Of a stretch of 57,087 nt of DNA, positions 16,956 through 25,125 are shown piece after piece. Numbering within the stretch: position 1 is the stretch's first letter; every line of letters begins with the position of its first letter. Source of the DNA: an uncultured Acidimicrobiales bacterium (GTDB taxonomy: Bacteria; Actinomycetota; Acidimicrobiia; Acidimicrobiales; SHLQ01); contig CAKZVC010000079.1 in assembly GCA_937922235.1 (NCBI GenBank), positions 1 to 57,087 of the forward strand, read 5' to 3'. The position numbers were made by a program, and so were the translations under genes. The notes beneath the pieces are model-generated. The model was not told the DNA's origin, searched no databases, and was given only the letters and a program-made list of their open reading frames with translations.

Positions 16956-17728
16956 TTCTGACCGGCGAGCTTGCGGTTCTTGATCTTGGCCTTGACGTAG
17001 TCGCGGTTCATGAACGCGATGAAGTCGAGGCTGATCTCCTTGGGGCAGGCTTCGTAGCACTCACCATGGTTGGTGCAGGTGCCGAAGTAGTCCTCCATGG
17101 TGTCGACCATTTGCTCGACACGCATCCAGCGCTCTGACTGGCCCTGCGGCAGCAGGTTGAGGTGCTGGACCTTCGCCGAAGTGAAGAGCTGTGCTGCTGA
17201 GTTCGGGCAGGCGGCTACGCATGCACCGCAACCGATGCAGGCCGCGGCGTCGAACGCCATGTCGGCTGCTTCCTTCGGCACGGGCGTGAGGTTGGCATCA
17301 GGAGCCGAACCGGTGCTGACAGTGATGTATCCACCGGCGTGCTGGATCTTGTCCATCGCTGCACGGCTGACCGCAAGGTCCTTGATGATCGGGAAGCTCT
17401 TGGCGCGGAATGGCTCGACGGTGATGTGGTCGCCGTTCTTGAACGTACGCATGTGGAGCTGGCAGGTGGCCTGGCCCTTGTTCGGGCCATGTGCCTGACC
17501 GTTGATCATCAGCGAGCACGTGCCACAAATGCCTTCACGGCAATCGCTCTCGAAGGTGATCGGCATCTTCTCGTCGTCGATCAGGCGCTCGTTCACAACG
17601 TCGAGCATCTCGAGGAACGAGCTGTCGGTGCTGATCTCTTTTGCTTCGTAGGTTTCGAAGCGGCCCTTGTCTGCCGGGCCGTCCTGGCGCCAGACGTCGA
17701 GGGTGATGTTGATGTTGTTCTCGCTCAC
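16952..17728 (-). CDS. sdhB: Succinate dehydrogenase/fumarate reductase iron-sulfur subunit
   Basis: A 258-residue subunit of complex II that passes electrons from FAD to quinone. The plant-type [2Fe-2S] cluster ligands are CREGICGTC (C63, C68, C71) plus a Cys near 89. The [4Fe-4S] and [3Fe-4S] ligands lie in CIGCGACVAACP (C164-C174) and CTNHGECYEACP (C218-C228). The start is GTG 17728, supported by an AGGAA box about 8 nt upstream and by the usual N-terminus; the frame stays open into sdhA but that is overlap. It is the last gene of sdhCAB, 8 bp after sdhA. Confidence 0.96.
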   Translation of the reverse strand: MSENNINITLDVWRQDGPADKGRFETYEAKEISTDSSFLEMLDVVNERLIDDEKMPITFESDCREGICGTCSLMINGQAHGPNKGQATCQLHMRTFKNGDHITVEPFRAKSFPIIKDLAVSRAAMDKIQHAGGYITVSTGSAPDANLTPVPKEAADMAFDAAACIGCGACVAACPNSAAQLFTSAKVQHLNLLPQGQSERWMRVEQMVDTMEDYFGTCTNHGECYEACPKEISLDFIAFMNRDYVKAKIKNRKLAGQN

Positions 17729-17736
17729 GGAAATTC

Positions 17737-19695
17737 CTACTTGTAGCTGCGCTGGCTGAGCTTGACGTGCTTGAACTCGAGCTGCTCTTCGTGCTTGGTC
17801 TGTTCGGTGGACTCGTCGTGCCACTCCCACGCTGCGGAGTGGCTGAAGTTCTCGTCATCGCGGAGGGCTTCGCCCTCTTCGGTCTGACTTTCGACTCGGA
17901 AGTGGCCGCCGCACGATTCGTTGCGCACGAGGGCGTCGCGGGCCTTGAGCTTTGCCAACTCGAAGAAGTCGGCAACGCGGCCGACCTTTTCGAGCTCGGT
18001 GTTCATCGAGGTGTTGTCACCCATGACTCGCACGTTGGTCTTGAACTCTTCTTCGAGCGACGCAATTTCGTCCTGAGCCTTCTCAAGACCGTTCTGATCG
18101 CGGGCCATGCCAATGCGATCCCACACGATCTTGCCGAGTTCACGGTGGTAGTGCTCGGGCGACTTGGTGCCGTTGACCGAGAGCCACTTGTTTGTCTGGT
18201 CGGCAACCTGGGCTTCGGCTTCCTTGAAGACCGGATCGTCGGTGGGGACGATGCCATCACCGAGCTTGTCGGCCAGGTAGTCGCCAATCGTGTACGGCAA
18301 GACGAAGTAGCCGTCGGCCAAGCCCTGCATGAGGGCCGAAGCGCCGAGGCGGTTTGCACCGTGATCGGAGAAGTTCGCTTCACCAATGGCGTACGTGCCG
18401 GGCACAGTGGTCATCAGGTGGTAGTCAACCCACAGGCCGCCCATCGTGTAATGGGTGGCGGGGTAGATGCGCATTGGGCGCTCGTACGGGTTCTCGCCGG
18501 TGATGTTCTGGTACATGTCGAACAAGTTGCCGTACTTGGCCTTGATCGTCTCTGCGCCGTCACGTGCAATAGCGTCAGCGAAGTCGAGGAATACGCCGTT
18601 CTTGAGCGGGCCAACGCCGCGGCCTTCGTCGACGACCGTCTTTGCGTTACGTGATGCTACGTCACGAGGCACGAGGTTGCCGAAGGCTGGGTACTTGCGC
18701 TCGAGGTAGTAGTCACGCTCGCCCTCGGGAATATCCTTGGCCATGCGAGAGTCGTCGAACTCGGTCGGAACCCAGATGCGACCGTCGTTACGCAACGACT
18801 CCGACATGAGGGTGAGCTTCGACTGATGATCGTCCGATGCGGGGATGCAGGTCGGGTGGATCTGGGTGTAGCACGGGTTCGCGAAGAAGGCGCCCTTGCG
18901 GTGTGCACGCCATGCCGCTGTGACGTTGCACATCATGGCGTTCGTCGACAGGTAGTAGACGTTGCCGTAGCCGCCGGTTGCCAGCACAACGGCGTGAGCA
19001 GAATGTGACTCGACCTCACCCGTGAGCAGGTCGCGGGTCACGATGCCAGCGGTGTGGCCGTCCTTGACGACCAGGTCGAGCATTTCCTTGCGGTTGTGCA
19101 TTTCGACGCCGCCAGATTCGATCTGACGGTTCAGGGCCGAGTAGGCGCCGAGCAGAAGCTGCTGACCGGTCTGGCCTCGGGCGTAGAAGGTGCGCGACAC
19201 CTGCGCGCCACCGAACGAGCGGTTGTCGAGAAGGCCGCCGTAGTCACGAGCAAACGGCACACCCTGCGCGGTGGCCTGATCGATGATGTTGACCGATACC
19301 TCAGCAAGACGATGGACGTTTGCTTCACGGCTGCGGTAGTCGCCACCTTTGACCGTGTCGTAGAAGAGACGGTGAACCGAGTCGCCGTCGTTCTGGTAGT
19401 TCTTCGCCGCGTTGATGCCGCCCTGGGCAGCAATCGAGTGGGCGCGACGTGGGCTGTCGTGGAAGGTGAACGCCTTCACGTTGTAGCCAAGCTCGGCGAG
19501 GGTCGCTGCGGCTGACGAGCCGGCAAGTCCGGTGCCGACAACAATGACGGTGAACTTGCGCTTGTTGTTCGGGTTCACGAGCTTCATCGAGAACTTGTGG
19601 TTTTCCCACATGTTCGCAATGTCGTCGGTCTCCGGAACCTTGGAATCGAGCCGAGGGCTCGTCACCTTGGTTGATGGCTCCATGGTCGCAGTCAT
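17737..19695 (-). CDS. sdhA: Succinate dehydrogenase/fumarate reductase flavoprotein subunit
   Basis: A 652-residue catalytic subunit oxidising succinate to fumarate. The dinucleotide-binding fold [19 protein letters not shown] is at about residues 52-70. The covalent-FAD histidine (H86) lies in [17 protein letters not shown], and the substrate-site segment HPTCIP and the capping-domain motifs are present. The long 650-residue form with a fumarate-reductase-like N-terminus belongs with single-polypeptide SdhC anchors (B-type). The start ATG 19695 lies one base after the sdhC stop (TAACATG), with GGAGG about 10 nt upstream. A longer frame to 19767 overlaps sdhC and is rejected. Confidence 0.97.
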   Translation of the reverse strand: MTATMEPSTKVTSPRLDSKVPETDDIANMWENHKFSMKLVNPNNKRKFTVIVVGTGLAGSSAAATLAELGYNVKAFTFHDSPRRAHSIAAQGGINAAKNYQNDGDSVHRLFYDTVKGGDYRSREANVHRLAEVSVNIIDQATAQGVPFARDYGGLLDNRSFGGAQVSRTFYARGQTGQQLLLGAYSALNRQIESGGVEMHNRKEMLDLVVKDGHTAGIVTRDLLTGEVESHSAHAVVLATGGYGNVYYLSTNAMMCNVTAAWRAHRKGAFFANPCYTQIHPTCIPASDDHQSKLTLMSESLRNDGRIWVPTEFDDSRMAKDIPEGERDYYLERKYPAFGNLVPRDVASRNAKTVVDEGRGVGPLKNGVFLDFADAIARDGAETIKAKYGNLFDMYQNITGENPYERPMRIYPATHYTMGGLWVDYHLMTTVPGTYAIGEANFSDHGANRLGASALMQGLADGYFVLPYTIGDYLADKLGDGIVPTDDPVFKEAEAQVADQTNKWLSVNGTKSPEHYHRELGKIVWDRIGMARDQNGLEKAQDEIASLEEEFKTNVRVMGDNTSMNTELEKVGRVADFFELAKLKARDALVRNESCGGHFRVESQTEEGEALRDDENFSHSAAWEWHDESTEQTKHEEQLEFKHVKLSQRSYK

Positions 19696-19696
19696 G

Positions 19697-20548
19697 TTAT
19701 TCGCCTCCGTGAGAGAGAAGTTCCTCGAAGCACTCGGTGTTTTCGGCTTGCTCGGTGAACTGTGCACACTCGTTCTTGTCGTTATCGATTACGCCGACCT
19801 GGGTGAGAATCGGGAACGATAGGTTCCCCAACAGGATGACACCTGCCAGGCCGGCAGCAAGGCCCTTACGGGCGTTGTTGTATTTCGGGTTGTTGAGGCC
19901 GAGGCTCTGAAATAGCGACCAGGTGCCGTGGAAGATGTGCAGTGCCAGGGCGATGTTGGCCGCAATGTAGATGATTGCGACCGGCAGGTTTCCAAGGCTT
20001 GTCGACAGGTTGTTGTACGGGTCGCCCTTGACGTAATTCGTGTGCGGCAGTAGGCCCCAGGTGAGGTCGGCGAGGTGGAAGATCAAGTACAGCAGGATGA
20101 TCGGGCCGGTCCAGCGCATGGTGCGGCTGGCGTAGTTTGCAGCGACGTAGTCACGGCCACCCGGGTAGCTCTTCTGGCCGTCCATGAAGTTGGCCCCATC
20201 GGAGGCCTTCCGGCTGATCTCCTTGGTCGTGTACGCCGCCGCGATGTGTAGGCCAAACATGGCAATCAGGCCGAGGCGTAAGATCCACAGCAACCACATG
20301 CGCGGGATGATGCCGCCGCCGAGGTCGCGAAGCACTTCGGCATATTCGTGGAACTTCGCAGGGCCCTCCAAGACGTGGAAGTTGCCGATCATGTGCGCAA
20401 TGACGAAGCCAAGCAGCCCAACGCCGGTGAGCGCCATGATCCACTTGCGTCCAATGGCCGATTGCCACACGTTGAATGGGAAGGGAAGAGGCTTCTTGCG
20501 GTTCCGGATTGGCTGCGGGTTACGCAGGTCCGGGATTGTCTGTGCCAT
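19697..20548 (-). CDS. sdhC: Succinate dehydrogenase cytochrome b subunit
   Basis: A 283-residue membrane anchor with five hydrophobic helices and histidines placed to bind two b haems (for example in [28 protein letters not shown] and LHIFHGTWS). The single long polypeptide, rather than separate SdhC and SdhD, is typical of B-type complex II in Firmicutes, Bacteroidota and some Actinobacteria. The N-terminal stretch is rich in basic residues ([11 protein letters not shown]). It is the first gene of the sdhCAB operon. Confidence 0.94.
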   Translation of the reverse strand: MAQTIPDLRNPQPIRNRKKPLPFPFNVWQSAIGRKWIMALTGVGLLGFVIAHMIGNFHVLEGPAKFHEYAEVLRDLGGGIIPRMWLLWILRLGLIAMFGLHIAAAYTTKEISRKASDGANFMDGQKSYPGGRDYVAANYASRTMRWTGPIILLYLIFHLADLTWGLLPHTNYVKGDPYNNLSTSLGNLPVAIIYIAANIALALHIFHGTWSLFQSLGLNNPKYNNARKGLAAGLAGVILLGNLSFPILTQVGVIDNDKNECAQFTEQAENTECFEELLSHGGE

Positions 20549-20674
20549 GGAGGCTCCTAGAGACAGTGACTAGAGACAGTTGAACAGTGGCCACAACGTA
20601 GTGAGAAACCGGAAACGCGACCACTCATAACCGGCACCTCAGACTACCCCTACAGTCGGCACGAGGTTCGAGTT

Positions 20675-20688
20675 GTCAACGGGTTGAC
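20675..20688. promoter_or_regulatory. Palindrome GTCAAC-GG-GTTGAC in the sdh upstream region
   Basis: The 233 bp between sdhC and the LFG-motif gene at 20782 hold a perfect 6+2+6 dyad, GTCAAC-GG-GTTGAC. On the minus strand this overlaps a TTGACA hexamer that could act as a -35 box for sdhCAB. A matching -10 is not clear. It may be an operator for a repressor of the sdh operon, or a chance palindrome. Confidence 0.35.
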
Positions 20689-20781
20689 CGCGTGTGGCGC
20701 GCGTCACGCCCGCTCCGGCCGGTGCACGCGTCGAATCTGCGCCAGCAGAATTGGTAGCGCCCGGGCGTACGTTGACTTGGA

Positions 20782-21267
20782 CTAATCGTTGCCGCGAAGT
20801 CGCTCAGCGGTCGCTGCGAAGAGCTCGGCGAGGTCGTTTCGATCTACGGAGTCGGAGCGAAGCGACGAGAACTCGCGCTCAACGTCTGCGGCCGCAGCGG
20901 CCCGCTCGGTGGAGATGACGTGGCGGATTGCCGCCTCAGTACTGTCGATCTTGTTGTTGATCGACGCTTCGCCCTCGTTGCGAATCTCTGACTCGGTGTC
21001 GAGGCGCTCGCCGAGGTTCTTCAGCGCCTTCGACCGGTTGTCTGATTCGCTGCTCAGCTTCTTATCGAGTGTCTCGAAGGAGGTGTGCAGCTCGGAACGG
21101 AGGTCGGCAATGGCGCCGAGAAGCGCCTCTTCCAACGTGGCGAGACGCTCGTCGACCTGACGGGCGTGGTCGCCAAAGAGAATGCCTTGAATTCGGCCCA
21201 AGTCGCCATCAGCAAAGCTGGTCGACTTGGTCTCTTCGGTCGTTTCTTTTTCTGTGGTCTCGTCCAT
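20782..21267 (-). CDS. Coiled-coil protein with N-terminal LFGDHA motif
   Basis: About 161 residues, acidic N-terminus, then GRIQGILFGDHARQVDERLATLEEAL, followed by heptad-rich helix to the C-terminus (HTSFETLDKKLSSESDNRSK and onward) with no transmembrane segment. The LFGxHA segment is shared with the 23153 gene (IRSVLFGEHANELDALRATHEAQL), which belongs to a family encoded beside Ras-like GTPases. The ATG at 21267 is chosen because the acidic MDETTEKETTEE start is natural; the frame is open to 21420 without support. It is probably a soluble partner of the membrane-bound LFGEHA protein. No known name. Confidence 0.65.
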   Translation of the reverse strand: MDETTEKETTEETKSTSFADGDLGRIQGILFGDHARQVDERLATLEEALLGAIADLRSELHTSFETLDKKLSSESDNRSKALKNLGERLDTESEIRNEGEASINNKIDSTEAAIRHVISTERAAAAADVEREFSSLRSDSVDRNDLAELFAATAERLRGND

Positions 21268-21483
21268 AGTCTTCCCCGGCCGTGTTTCGTGTGGATCCAG
21301 CGCCAACGCTAGTTGAAAGTTGCCAGCGACCAGTAACTCCTGGTGCGAGCGATATAGGCCGTTGTACCTATCGGTTCGTCGGCCGCAAAGTGAAGAACAG
21401 CGCATTTCACGCCTCACCAAATGTAGTGTTCCATCTACGGCCGAGCGGGTACTGACCGACGTACACGTGTAGAGAACAACGCA

Positions 21484-22623
21484 ATGACTGATGTAGACCC
21501 GCTTCGACAGATGGTGCGCCTCACTGCAGCTGCCCTTGGCGTGCCCGACGTGCAGCTGGTCGTTCTTGGAACTGCGGCGATCGATTTCTGTTCGGGTCGC
21601 TGCGTCACGACATCGCCGGCTTGGGCCGTTCGCTCCGGCTACGGGAACTGCAACCCCTTGGCTCCCGAGCCTGACGGTTGGGATGATGTCGAGCCTTGGG
21701 TTCGTTCGGTCGGGGTTGTGCCTCTCACGGGTGCATCAGGCGAAGAGGGGTATCTCATCGCAGCCGATGGAAACCCCGATCGTTTCGACGACACCACGAT
21801 CGAGGTGCTCAGCAGGATTGTCAGCCTTGCCGAGGTGCACTTCGACCGGACGGCCGAGCAAGTTCGTATGGATCGTCTCGGCGAGGTGCTGCGCAATAAC
21901 CAAGATCAGCTTCGCCAAGCGCAAGATCGGCTCCTTATTTCGAACGAAGAGCTCGAGCAGTTCGCCTACATTGCGGCGCACGAACTCGTGGCGCCGTTGC
22001 GTGCCGTCTCGCTGTATGCCGAAGTACTCGAACCGTTGGTGACCGCCGACGACATCGATCACGAGCAAGTCGGCCGATGTGTTGCGGCGATCAGAACCGG
22101 CGTGGCCGACATGGACCAGCAAGTCAAGCAGCTGTTGCAGCTCTCGAATGTGCAGGGCGACTTGTCGCAGATCACGTCGCTACGACTGACCGACGTTATC
22201 GATCAGGCGCTCAGCACGCTGGCGGTCCCGCTCGACGAGGCCGGGGCCAAAGTCAACGTTGGCGAGCTCCCGCTTGTTCGGGGTCGCTCGGTTCCCTTGC
22301 AGAGCGTCTTTGCGAACCTGTTTTCGAATGCGCTTCGCTACCGGCATCCCGGACGGCCGCTGACGATCGACGTGACCGCCGAGGAACGTGACGGCCAGGC
22401 GTTGATTGCCGTGGCTGACAACGGCGTTGGTGTAGATCCCGAGTCCCATGACCGGATCTTCCAGATGTTTGAACGTGGTTCGACGGCTACTGCGGGTTCC
22501 GGAATTGGTTTGGCCCTTAGCCGACGAATCGTCGAAGCCGTGGGCGGCAACATTTCGCTACGATCGTCATCGGATGATGGGGCGACGTTCCAAGTAGCGC
22601 TGCGCCTCGGAGCGATTGCCTAA
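21484..22623 (+). CDS. Soluble sensor histidine kinase (GAF-like N-domain, HisKA, HATPase_c)
   Basis: 379 residues without membrane helices. Residues 1-125 look like a GAF-type sensing domain with several Cys (FCSGRC, GNCNPL). A short coiled coil leads to the H-box FAYIAAHELVAPLRAV (H166), of the phytochrome-like FAYxASHDLxxPLR type. The ATPase domain has the N box NLFSNALRY, G1 DNGVGVD, F box IFQMFERG and G2 GSGIGLALSRRIV, so it should be active. It lies between two LFG-motif genes and close to an orphan LuxR-type regulator at 24077, its likely partner. The Cys-rich N-domain could sense a redox or metal signal; that is speculation. Confidence 0.88.
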   Translation: MTDVDPLRQMVRLTAAALGVPDVQLVVLGTAAIDFCSGRCVTTSPAWAVRSGYGNCNPLAPEPDGWDDVEPWVRSVGVVPLTGASGEEGYLIAADGNPDRFDDTTIEVLSRIVSLAEVHFDRTAEQVRMDRLGEVLRNNQDQLRQAQDRLLISNEELEQFAYIAAHELVAPLRAVSLYAEVLEPLVTADDIDHEQVGRCVAAIRTGVADMDQQVKQLLQLSNVQGDLSQITSLRLTDVIDQALSTLAVPLDEAGAKVNVGELPLVRGRSVPLQSVFANLFSNALRYRHPGRPLTIDVTAEERDGQALIAVADNGVGVDPESHDRIFQMFERGSTATAGSGIGLALSRRIVEAVGGNISLRSSSDDGATFQVALRLGAIA

Positions 22624-22631
22624 GCGAGCAG

Positions 22632-23132
22632 CTAGCCGATCGCCTCGGTTGCGATTCGGGTAAAGAGGTCTTCGACCCCGACGCCGGTCTTTGCTGACGT
22701 AAGCGTGACGGGCCGGTGCGCAAGCTTCGCCCACTCGTCGACATCGAGTTCGATTTCGAGGTCTTCGGCGAGGTCTGCTTTGTTAGCAACGAGGTAGAGC
22801 TGCGCGTCGGGAGACTCGGTCATGACTCGTACTCCGAGCTCGAGGCACGTTTCGATCGTCTCCGGGCGCATCGAGTCGAACACCAGAATTGCGGCGTGCG
22901 CCCCTTGGAGATAGCTCGGTGTGACGATCAGCCCGTCGGTCTCGCCGTGGATGTCCCACAGCAGCAGGTTGACCTTCTTGTCGTCGATCGAGACGTTCTT
23001 GCGCTCGACCTTGGCCCCGAGTGTCGACTTGTATGAGTCCTCGAAAATTGAATGCACGAAGCGGCGCACCAGGCTGGTCTTGCCAACCGAGGGGGCACCG
23101 AGCATGACTACCTTGAAGCGGTAGAGCGACAT
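22632..23132 (-). CDS. Ras/Rab-like small GTPase
   Basis: 166 residues, a complete small GTPase domain: P-loop GAPSVGKTS at 12-20, switch I threonine in SYKSTLGAK, G3 WDIHGET at 59-65, G4 NKAD and G5 TSAKT. The residue after DxxG, normally the catalytic Gln of Ras, is Glu (E64), so intrinsic hydrolysis may be unusual. There is no lipidation motif. The start is ATG 23132, 20 bp downstream of the LFGEHA membrane protein on the same strand, so they form an operon. Prokaryotic Rab-like GTPases of this kind are commonly encoded next to that protein family. Confidence 0.88.
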   Translation of the reverse strand: MSLYRFKVVMLGAPSVGKTSLVRRFVHSIFEDSYKSTLGAKVERKNVSIDDKKVNLLLWDIHGETDGLIVTPSYLQGAHAAILVFDSMRPETIETCLELGVRVMTESPDAQLYLVANKADLAEDLEIELDVDEWAKLAHRPVTLTSAKTGVGVEDLFTRIATEAIG

Positions 23133-23152
23133 GGTGCTGAGCGTGGCTGGGC

Positions 23153-24034
23153 TCACTGGTTGACGTACCAAACGATCAGCGAGATTGCGACGATGATCAC
23201 GATGAGGGTCGCGATCATGGGGAGAAATGCTTCGAATTTCGACGGGTTGGTTCGTGACTCGGTACTGCCGTGAAAGTTTGAGAGGTCTTCACTGGCAGCT
23301 GCGAACGGTTCGATGTCTCCGCTGAATGTCATCAGTTGCGTTCGGTAGTCGCGGTGAATGCCTTCGAGTGCCACGGCAGCTTCCGTGCGAAATTGCTCGT
23401 CCGGTATGCCGGTCACGACGGCTGCGAGCACGGCCTGCGGCCCCCACTCCACAAGTACCGACGTGTCGCCGACGCGGAGGTCTCGCAACCCGTCGTGGTC
23501 GTCGGCATCGAAGGCTTCTTGGACGAACCGCCGGATAGCGTCCATCATCCCCGAGACGACGTCGGCGTCTTCGAGTTTGCGTTCGTCGAGGGCGCTCGCA
23601 GCAAGTACCAGTCCGGTCTGGCGTTCGATCAAGAGCAACTGCTCGACCCGGAAGGTGTGGCCGTCCTTCAAGCTCTCTGGGGTGAGCATGTTGGCGACCA
23701 TCTTGCGAACTGCCGGGCCGAGGACGGGGTAGAGCGCTTCGGCGAGCACCGAGGAGTCGTCGCGGATCGAGGCGCCGATGGCGTGTTCGACGCTGGGCTT
23801 GATCGCGGTGCCGACTTCGGTCGGTTGACGTTCTTCGATTGCGTCGGTGATGACCTCGCCAACAATCGTTGTTCGTTTCGGTCGTTCGTTGAGCTGCTGC
23901 TCGAGCGCTTCGATCCGGGTGTGGAGCTCGCGAAGCTGCGCCTCGTGAGTGGCGCGTAGCGCGTCGAGCTCGTTTGCGTGCTCGCCAAAAAGGACGGATC
24001 GAATCTGATCGAGTTCCGCTTGTCCGTTGCTCAT
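23153..24034 (-). CDS. Tail-anchored protein of the GTPase-linked LFGEH family
   Basis: About 293 residues. The N-terminal LDQIRSVLFGEHANELDAL is followed by a coiled coil. A central domain has YPVLGPAVRKMVA, HTFRVEQLLLIERQTGLVLA, DADVVSGMMDAIRRFVQEAF and DTSVLVEWGPQAVLAAVVTG. That block is conserved, to my knowledge, in uncharacterised proteins that often end in an OmpA domain and sit beside Rab-like GTPases. Here the end is instead a C-terminal transmembrane helix (FLPMIATLIVIIVAISLIVW), so the protein is tail-anchored with its bulk in the cytoplasm. The start ATG 24034 is supported by GGGGAAG upstream. The small GTPase gene follows. Probably a membrane platform or effector for the GTPase. 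Confidence 0.7.
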   Translation of the reverse strand: MSNGQAELDQIRSVLFGEHANELDALRATHEAQLRELHTRIEALEQQLNERPKRTTIVGEVITDAIEERQPTEVGTAIKPSVEHAIGASIRDDSSVLAEALYPVLGPAVRKMVANMLTPESLKDGHTFRVEQLLLIERQTGLVLAASALDERKLEDADVVSGMMDAIRRFVQEAFDADDHDGLRDLRVGDTSVLVEWGPQAVLAAVVTGIPDEQFRTEAAVALEGIHRDYRTQLMTFSGDIEPFAAASEDLSNFHGSTESRTNPSKFEAFLPMIATLIVIIVAISLIVWYVNQ

Positions 24035-24076
24035 GGCTTCCCCTGTGCTCTCCATCACGAGACTAGAGGTTGTGAG

Positions 24077-24694
24077 CTACTTCGGGGGGACGACGAGGCC
24101 GAGACGGATCGCCGTGGCGATGGCTTCGCCCTGTGATGCGACGTTCAGCTTCTTATGCATGCTCTTGATGCGGGCACGCACCGTGTGCAGGCTCAAATGC
24201 ATTTGGGTCGCGATCTCGGTGGGTGTTTGACCGTTGGCGAGCATCTCGAGCACTTCGAGCTCTCCGGCTGACAGGGAAGACGTCGAGCCTTCGCTCTCGT
24301 CGTCGGGTTCGAGGGGAAGGCCACCGCTCACCTGGCGCATCGCATTCACGATGCTGGTCATTGGTGTGTTCTTCGAAATCGCGTGAAGGTCTTCGATCTC
24401 CTCAGCTTCCCGTATGACCTGCGGAGCCATAAATCCGGTGAGGACGAGGATGGGAACCGTCGAGCCGGCCTCTCGGAGCGCTGCGGCGAGGGTGGTGCCT
24501 GTTGAACCACCTGGGAGCCGGTAGTCGGTGACAACCAGATCGGGCTTCATACGTTGGCACACCTCGAGCCCGCTTTCGGCGTCGGCGGCTCGACCGACCA
24601 GTTCAAGGTCGGGTGTAAGCGATATAGCAAGTCCAAACGCGTCAACGTAGGAAGTCTGATCGTCAATGACGACCACTCGAACGACATCCTTCAT
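24077..24694 (-). CDS. NarL/FixJ (LuxR-type) response regulator
   Basis: 205 residues. The receiver domain has the acidic pair D11-D12, phospho-acceptor D57 in VVTDYRLPGG, and K108 in ISKNTP. The C-terminal LuxR HTH is clear: LSAGELEVLEMLANGQTPTEIATQM and HLSLHTVRARIKSMHKKLNV. It is 42 bp upstream of the LFGEHA protein gene on the same strand, so regulator, membrane protein and small GTPase may be one transcript. The nearby histidine kinase (21484) is the obvious candidate partner, transcribed in the opposite direction. Confidence 0.93.
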   Translation of the reverse strand: MKDVVRVVVIDDQTSYVDAFGLAISLTPDLELVGRAADAESGLEVCQRMKPDLVVTDYRLPGGSTGTTLAAALREAGSTVPILVLTGFMAPQVIREAEEIEDLHAISKNTPMTSIVNAMRQVSGGLPLEPDDESEGSTSSLSAGELEVLEMLANGQTPTEIATQMHLSLHTVRARIKSMHKKLNVASQGEAIATAIRLGLVVPPK

Positions 24695-24814
24695 GGCCCT
24701 GAATGTACGAGATGGAGTGACCGCCGTCTCCCCATTTCCGGAAATTGTGGCTAGTGCACCAGAATTGGGGTGTCCGCGGCCACGAGCCGTATGGCCGTTG
24801 CTAAGGTCCCAACG

Positions 24815-25123
24815 ATGGCGGGATACCTTCTCCGAACCGTACCTTTGACCCTTCTTGCCCTCGGTGTTGTCCTAGCCGTCAGCTCTCGTTGGTCAACTCG
24901 AAAGACGTCGAACACCGCCCGAAATTTCGGGATCATGGCCGCCGTCGTCGTTGGGCTGGTCGTGTGGTTGTCGGCAACAGCGGTGGTCACCGAAGTTCGT
25001 TGCCCAGACAATCCCGCGGAGTGGTGTGAATACAACAGCAACGTTCCGGCGATTGCGGTCACGACTTGCGTGTTCGTACTCCTGTGTGCGGGCCGTGCGT
25101 GGGTGATTTACGAGAACCGGTAG
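24815..25123 (+). CDS. Small membrane protein, unknown function
   Basis: About 102 residues with three hydrophobic segments (YLLRTVPLTLLALGVVLAV, FGIMAAVVVGLVVWLSATAV and AIAVTTCVFVLLCAGRAWVI). Between the last two is a short loop with two Cys (VRCPDNPAEWCEYN) that would face outside and could form a disulfide. ATG 24815 is chosen because AAGG sits 8 nt upstream; earlier in-frame starts exist at 24770 (GTG) and 24791 (ATG). It is convergent with the GH2-like gene. I do not recognise a family. Confidence 0.55.
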   Translation: MAGYLLRTVPLTLLALGVVLAVSSRWSTRKTSNTARNFGIMAAVVVGLVVWLSATAVVTEVRCPDNPAEWCEYNSNVPAIAVTTCVFVLLCAGRAWVIYENR

Positions 25124-25125
25124 GG

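Noticed and set aside
17729..17830. A longer SdhB N-terminus
   Set aside because: It overlaps the sdhA 3' end; the GTG at 17728 has a ribosome-binding site and gives the normal N-terminus.
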